6,742 nucleotides of DNA from JBGQJN01 sp964423175 (lineage in GTDB: Bacteria > Patescibacteriota > Minisyncoccia > 2-02-FULL-40-12 > IGHO2-01-FULL-4-A). The first letter of the stretch is position 1. Every line of letters begins with the position of its first letter. The translations under genes and the position numbers were made by a program. Below, in pieces: positions 6,028 to 6,742 of this stretch. The stretch spans positions 1 to 6,742 of the forward strand of contig CAYRDM010000031.1 of NCBI GenBank assembly GCA_964423175.1. The letters run 5' to 3'. The notes under the pieces are model-generated. The model had not been told where the DNA came from. It searched no databases and saw nothing but the letters and a program-made list of their open reading frames with translations.

Positions 6028-6687
6028 ATGGTTAATCGTGTGATCAGACATTTAGTCGTTTCTGATTTTGTACTTAATTTTGCGTTTGGTTTGCTTGCGC
6101 CGATCTTTGCAGTTTTCGTGCTAAAAAAGATAGACGGAGGCTCCCTTAGAGTCATCGGGCTTGCCACTGCCTGCTACTGGATAGCTAGGACCGCGACAAC
6201 TGTTCCCATTTCTAGATTCTTGGATAAGACAGACGGCGAAAGAGACGAATTCTATTTTTCAATAATAGGGTCTTTTATTATATCTTCAATCCCGCTTTTT
6301 TATTTAATTGCTAGATTGCCCTGGCATATTTATTTAATTCAGTTTGTTTTGGGTTTGGCCAATTCAATGGCTGTACCGTCATGGCGTATTTTATTTACCG
6401 ATCATATAGATAGAGGAAAGACTGGCTTTGAGTGGTCGCTGGAAGATATAGCAATCGGTTTTTCCGTTGGCATTAGCGCGTATTTGGGTTCTGTGCTTGC
6501 TGAAAAGTTTGGCTTTAATATTGTTTTCATATCTCTCTCTGTTCTGAGTTACTTAGCGACTATAGTGTTAATACCTATTGGCAAAGATGCTCCAACCCTA
6601 GCTCAAATTAAGCGTCAAAAAAAATTAGAGATTATTGAGCTTAAGCGTGAAACTCCGGCGCCGTTTAAACTCGATGGCACTAAATAG
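6028..6687 (+). CDS. Half-size MFS-like membrane transporter (six helices, 219 aa)
   Basis: The protein resembles the N-terminal six-helix half of a major facilitator superfamily transporter. Helices are predicted at about 8-32, 40-61, 75-94, 99-119, 138-158 and 163-184. The loop after helix 2, PISRFLDKTDGERDEF (60-75), is a degenerate MFS motif A (G.LaDr.Grk). VLGLANSMAVPSWRILFTD, followed by IDRG and a helix-5 start, matches the helix 4-5 region of MFS proteins. MFS members usually have about 400 residues and 12 helices; this one ends after helix 6 with a charged tail (about 186-219, KRQKKLEIIELKRE) and no second half. A terminator follows 8 bases after the stop and no MFS-like remainder is visible downstream, so it appears to be a complete short gene rather than a recent frameshift. 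It might work as a homodimer or have lost transport (inference). The ATG is supported by a perfect -10 element 7 bases upstream. Substrate is unknown. Confidence 0.85.
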   Translation: MVNRVIRHLVVSDFVLNFAFGLLAPIFAVFVLKKIDGGSLRVIGLATACYWIARTATTVPISRFLDKTDGERDEFYFSIIGSFIISSIPLFYLIARLPWHIYLIQFVLGLANSMAVPSWRILFTDHIDRGKTGFEWSLEDIAIGFSVGISAYLGSVLAEKFGFNIVFISLSVLSYLATIVLIPIGKDAPTLAQIKRQKKLEIIELKRETPAPFKLDGTK

Positions 6688-6695
6688 AAAATTAA

Positions 6696-6716
6696 AAAAC
6701 GGCTTAGGGCCGTTTT
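6696..6716 (+). terminator. Rho-independent terminator after the half-MFS gene
   Basis: AAAACGGC (6696-6703) pairs with GCCGTTTT (6709-6716) around the 5-nt loop TTAGG. The T-tract is short (four T, then AATATTC). It begins 8 bases after the TAG stop. Its A/T flanks would also allow some termination of leftward transcripts. The remaining bases 6717-6742 show no recognisable feature. Confidence 0.75.
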
Positions 6717-6742
6717 AATATTCATGAGCGAGAATTTCGTGT

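Noticed and set aside
5976..6167. Minus-strand frame across the palindrome and the start of the half-MFS gene
   Set aside because: It crosses a terminator hairpin and is antisense to the first MFS-like helices; no independent support.

Overview
The window is a compact, AT-rich bacterial segment with seven genes, all on the + strand and separated by short gaps; no stretch over 300 bases lacks a gene. No tRNA, rRNA, CRISPR array, insertion sequence or attachment site was seen. The standard genetic code fits: the TGA at 4623-4625 coincides with a terminator hairpin, and the TGA at 4197-4199 overlaps a promoter. I infer, with moderate to low confidence, a member of the Candidate Phyla Radiation (Patescibacteria). 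The reasons are TGGTATAAT-type extended -10 promoters placed directly before ATG codons, genes without Shine-Dalgarno sites, a half-size MFS protein, and a small secreted subtilase with a shortened propeptide. None of these is decisive; the upstream part of lon or flanking ribosomal genes would settle it.

Layout. 1-562: the 3' end of lon, carrying the Ser-Lys proteolytic domain. 644-1141: an unrecognised 165-aa four-helix membrane protein with its own strong promoter. 1215-4199: a probable three-gene unit of an MgtC/SapB-family membrane protein, an APC-superfamily (aromatic amino-acid type) permease and an O-antigen ligase/polymerase-like (Wzy_C) membrane protein, with gaps of 25 and 5 nt. 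4266-4625: a DUF5658-like small membrane protein with its own promoter, ended by a terminator that contains its stop codon. 4725-5972: a secreted S8 (subtilisin-like) protease ended by a 32-bp perfect palindrome. 6028-6687: a six-helix protein resembling the N-terminal half of an MFS transporter, also followed by a terminator. The last 26 bases hold nothing I can identify.

Functional reading. The theme is the cell envelope: six of the seven products are membrane or exported proteins, and the seventh, Lon, is a cytosolic quality-control protease. No shared pathway is evident; this looks like a run of mostly single-gene transcription units. The most interesting pattern is regulatory. Two genes have a Shine-Dalgarno site and a non-ATG start, each behind a -35/-10 promoter with a leader of about 35-39 nt. 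Three genes have an ATG start, no Shine-Dalgarno site and a -10 element only 7-11 nt upstream, which suggests leaderless or nearly leaderless mRNAs. I found no clearly new multi-gene system.
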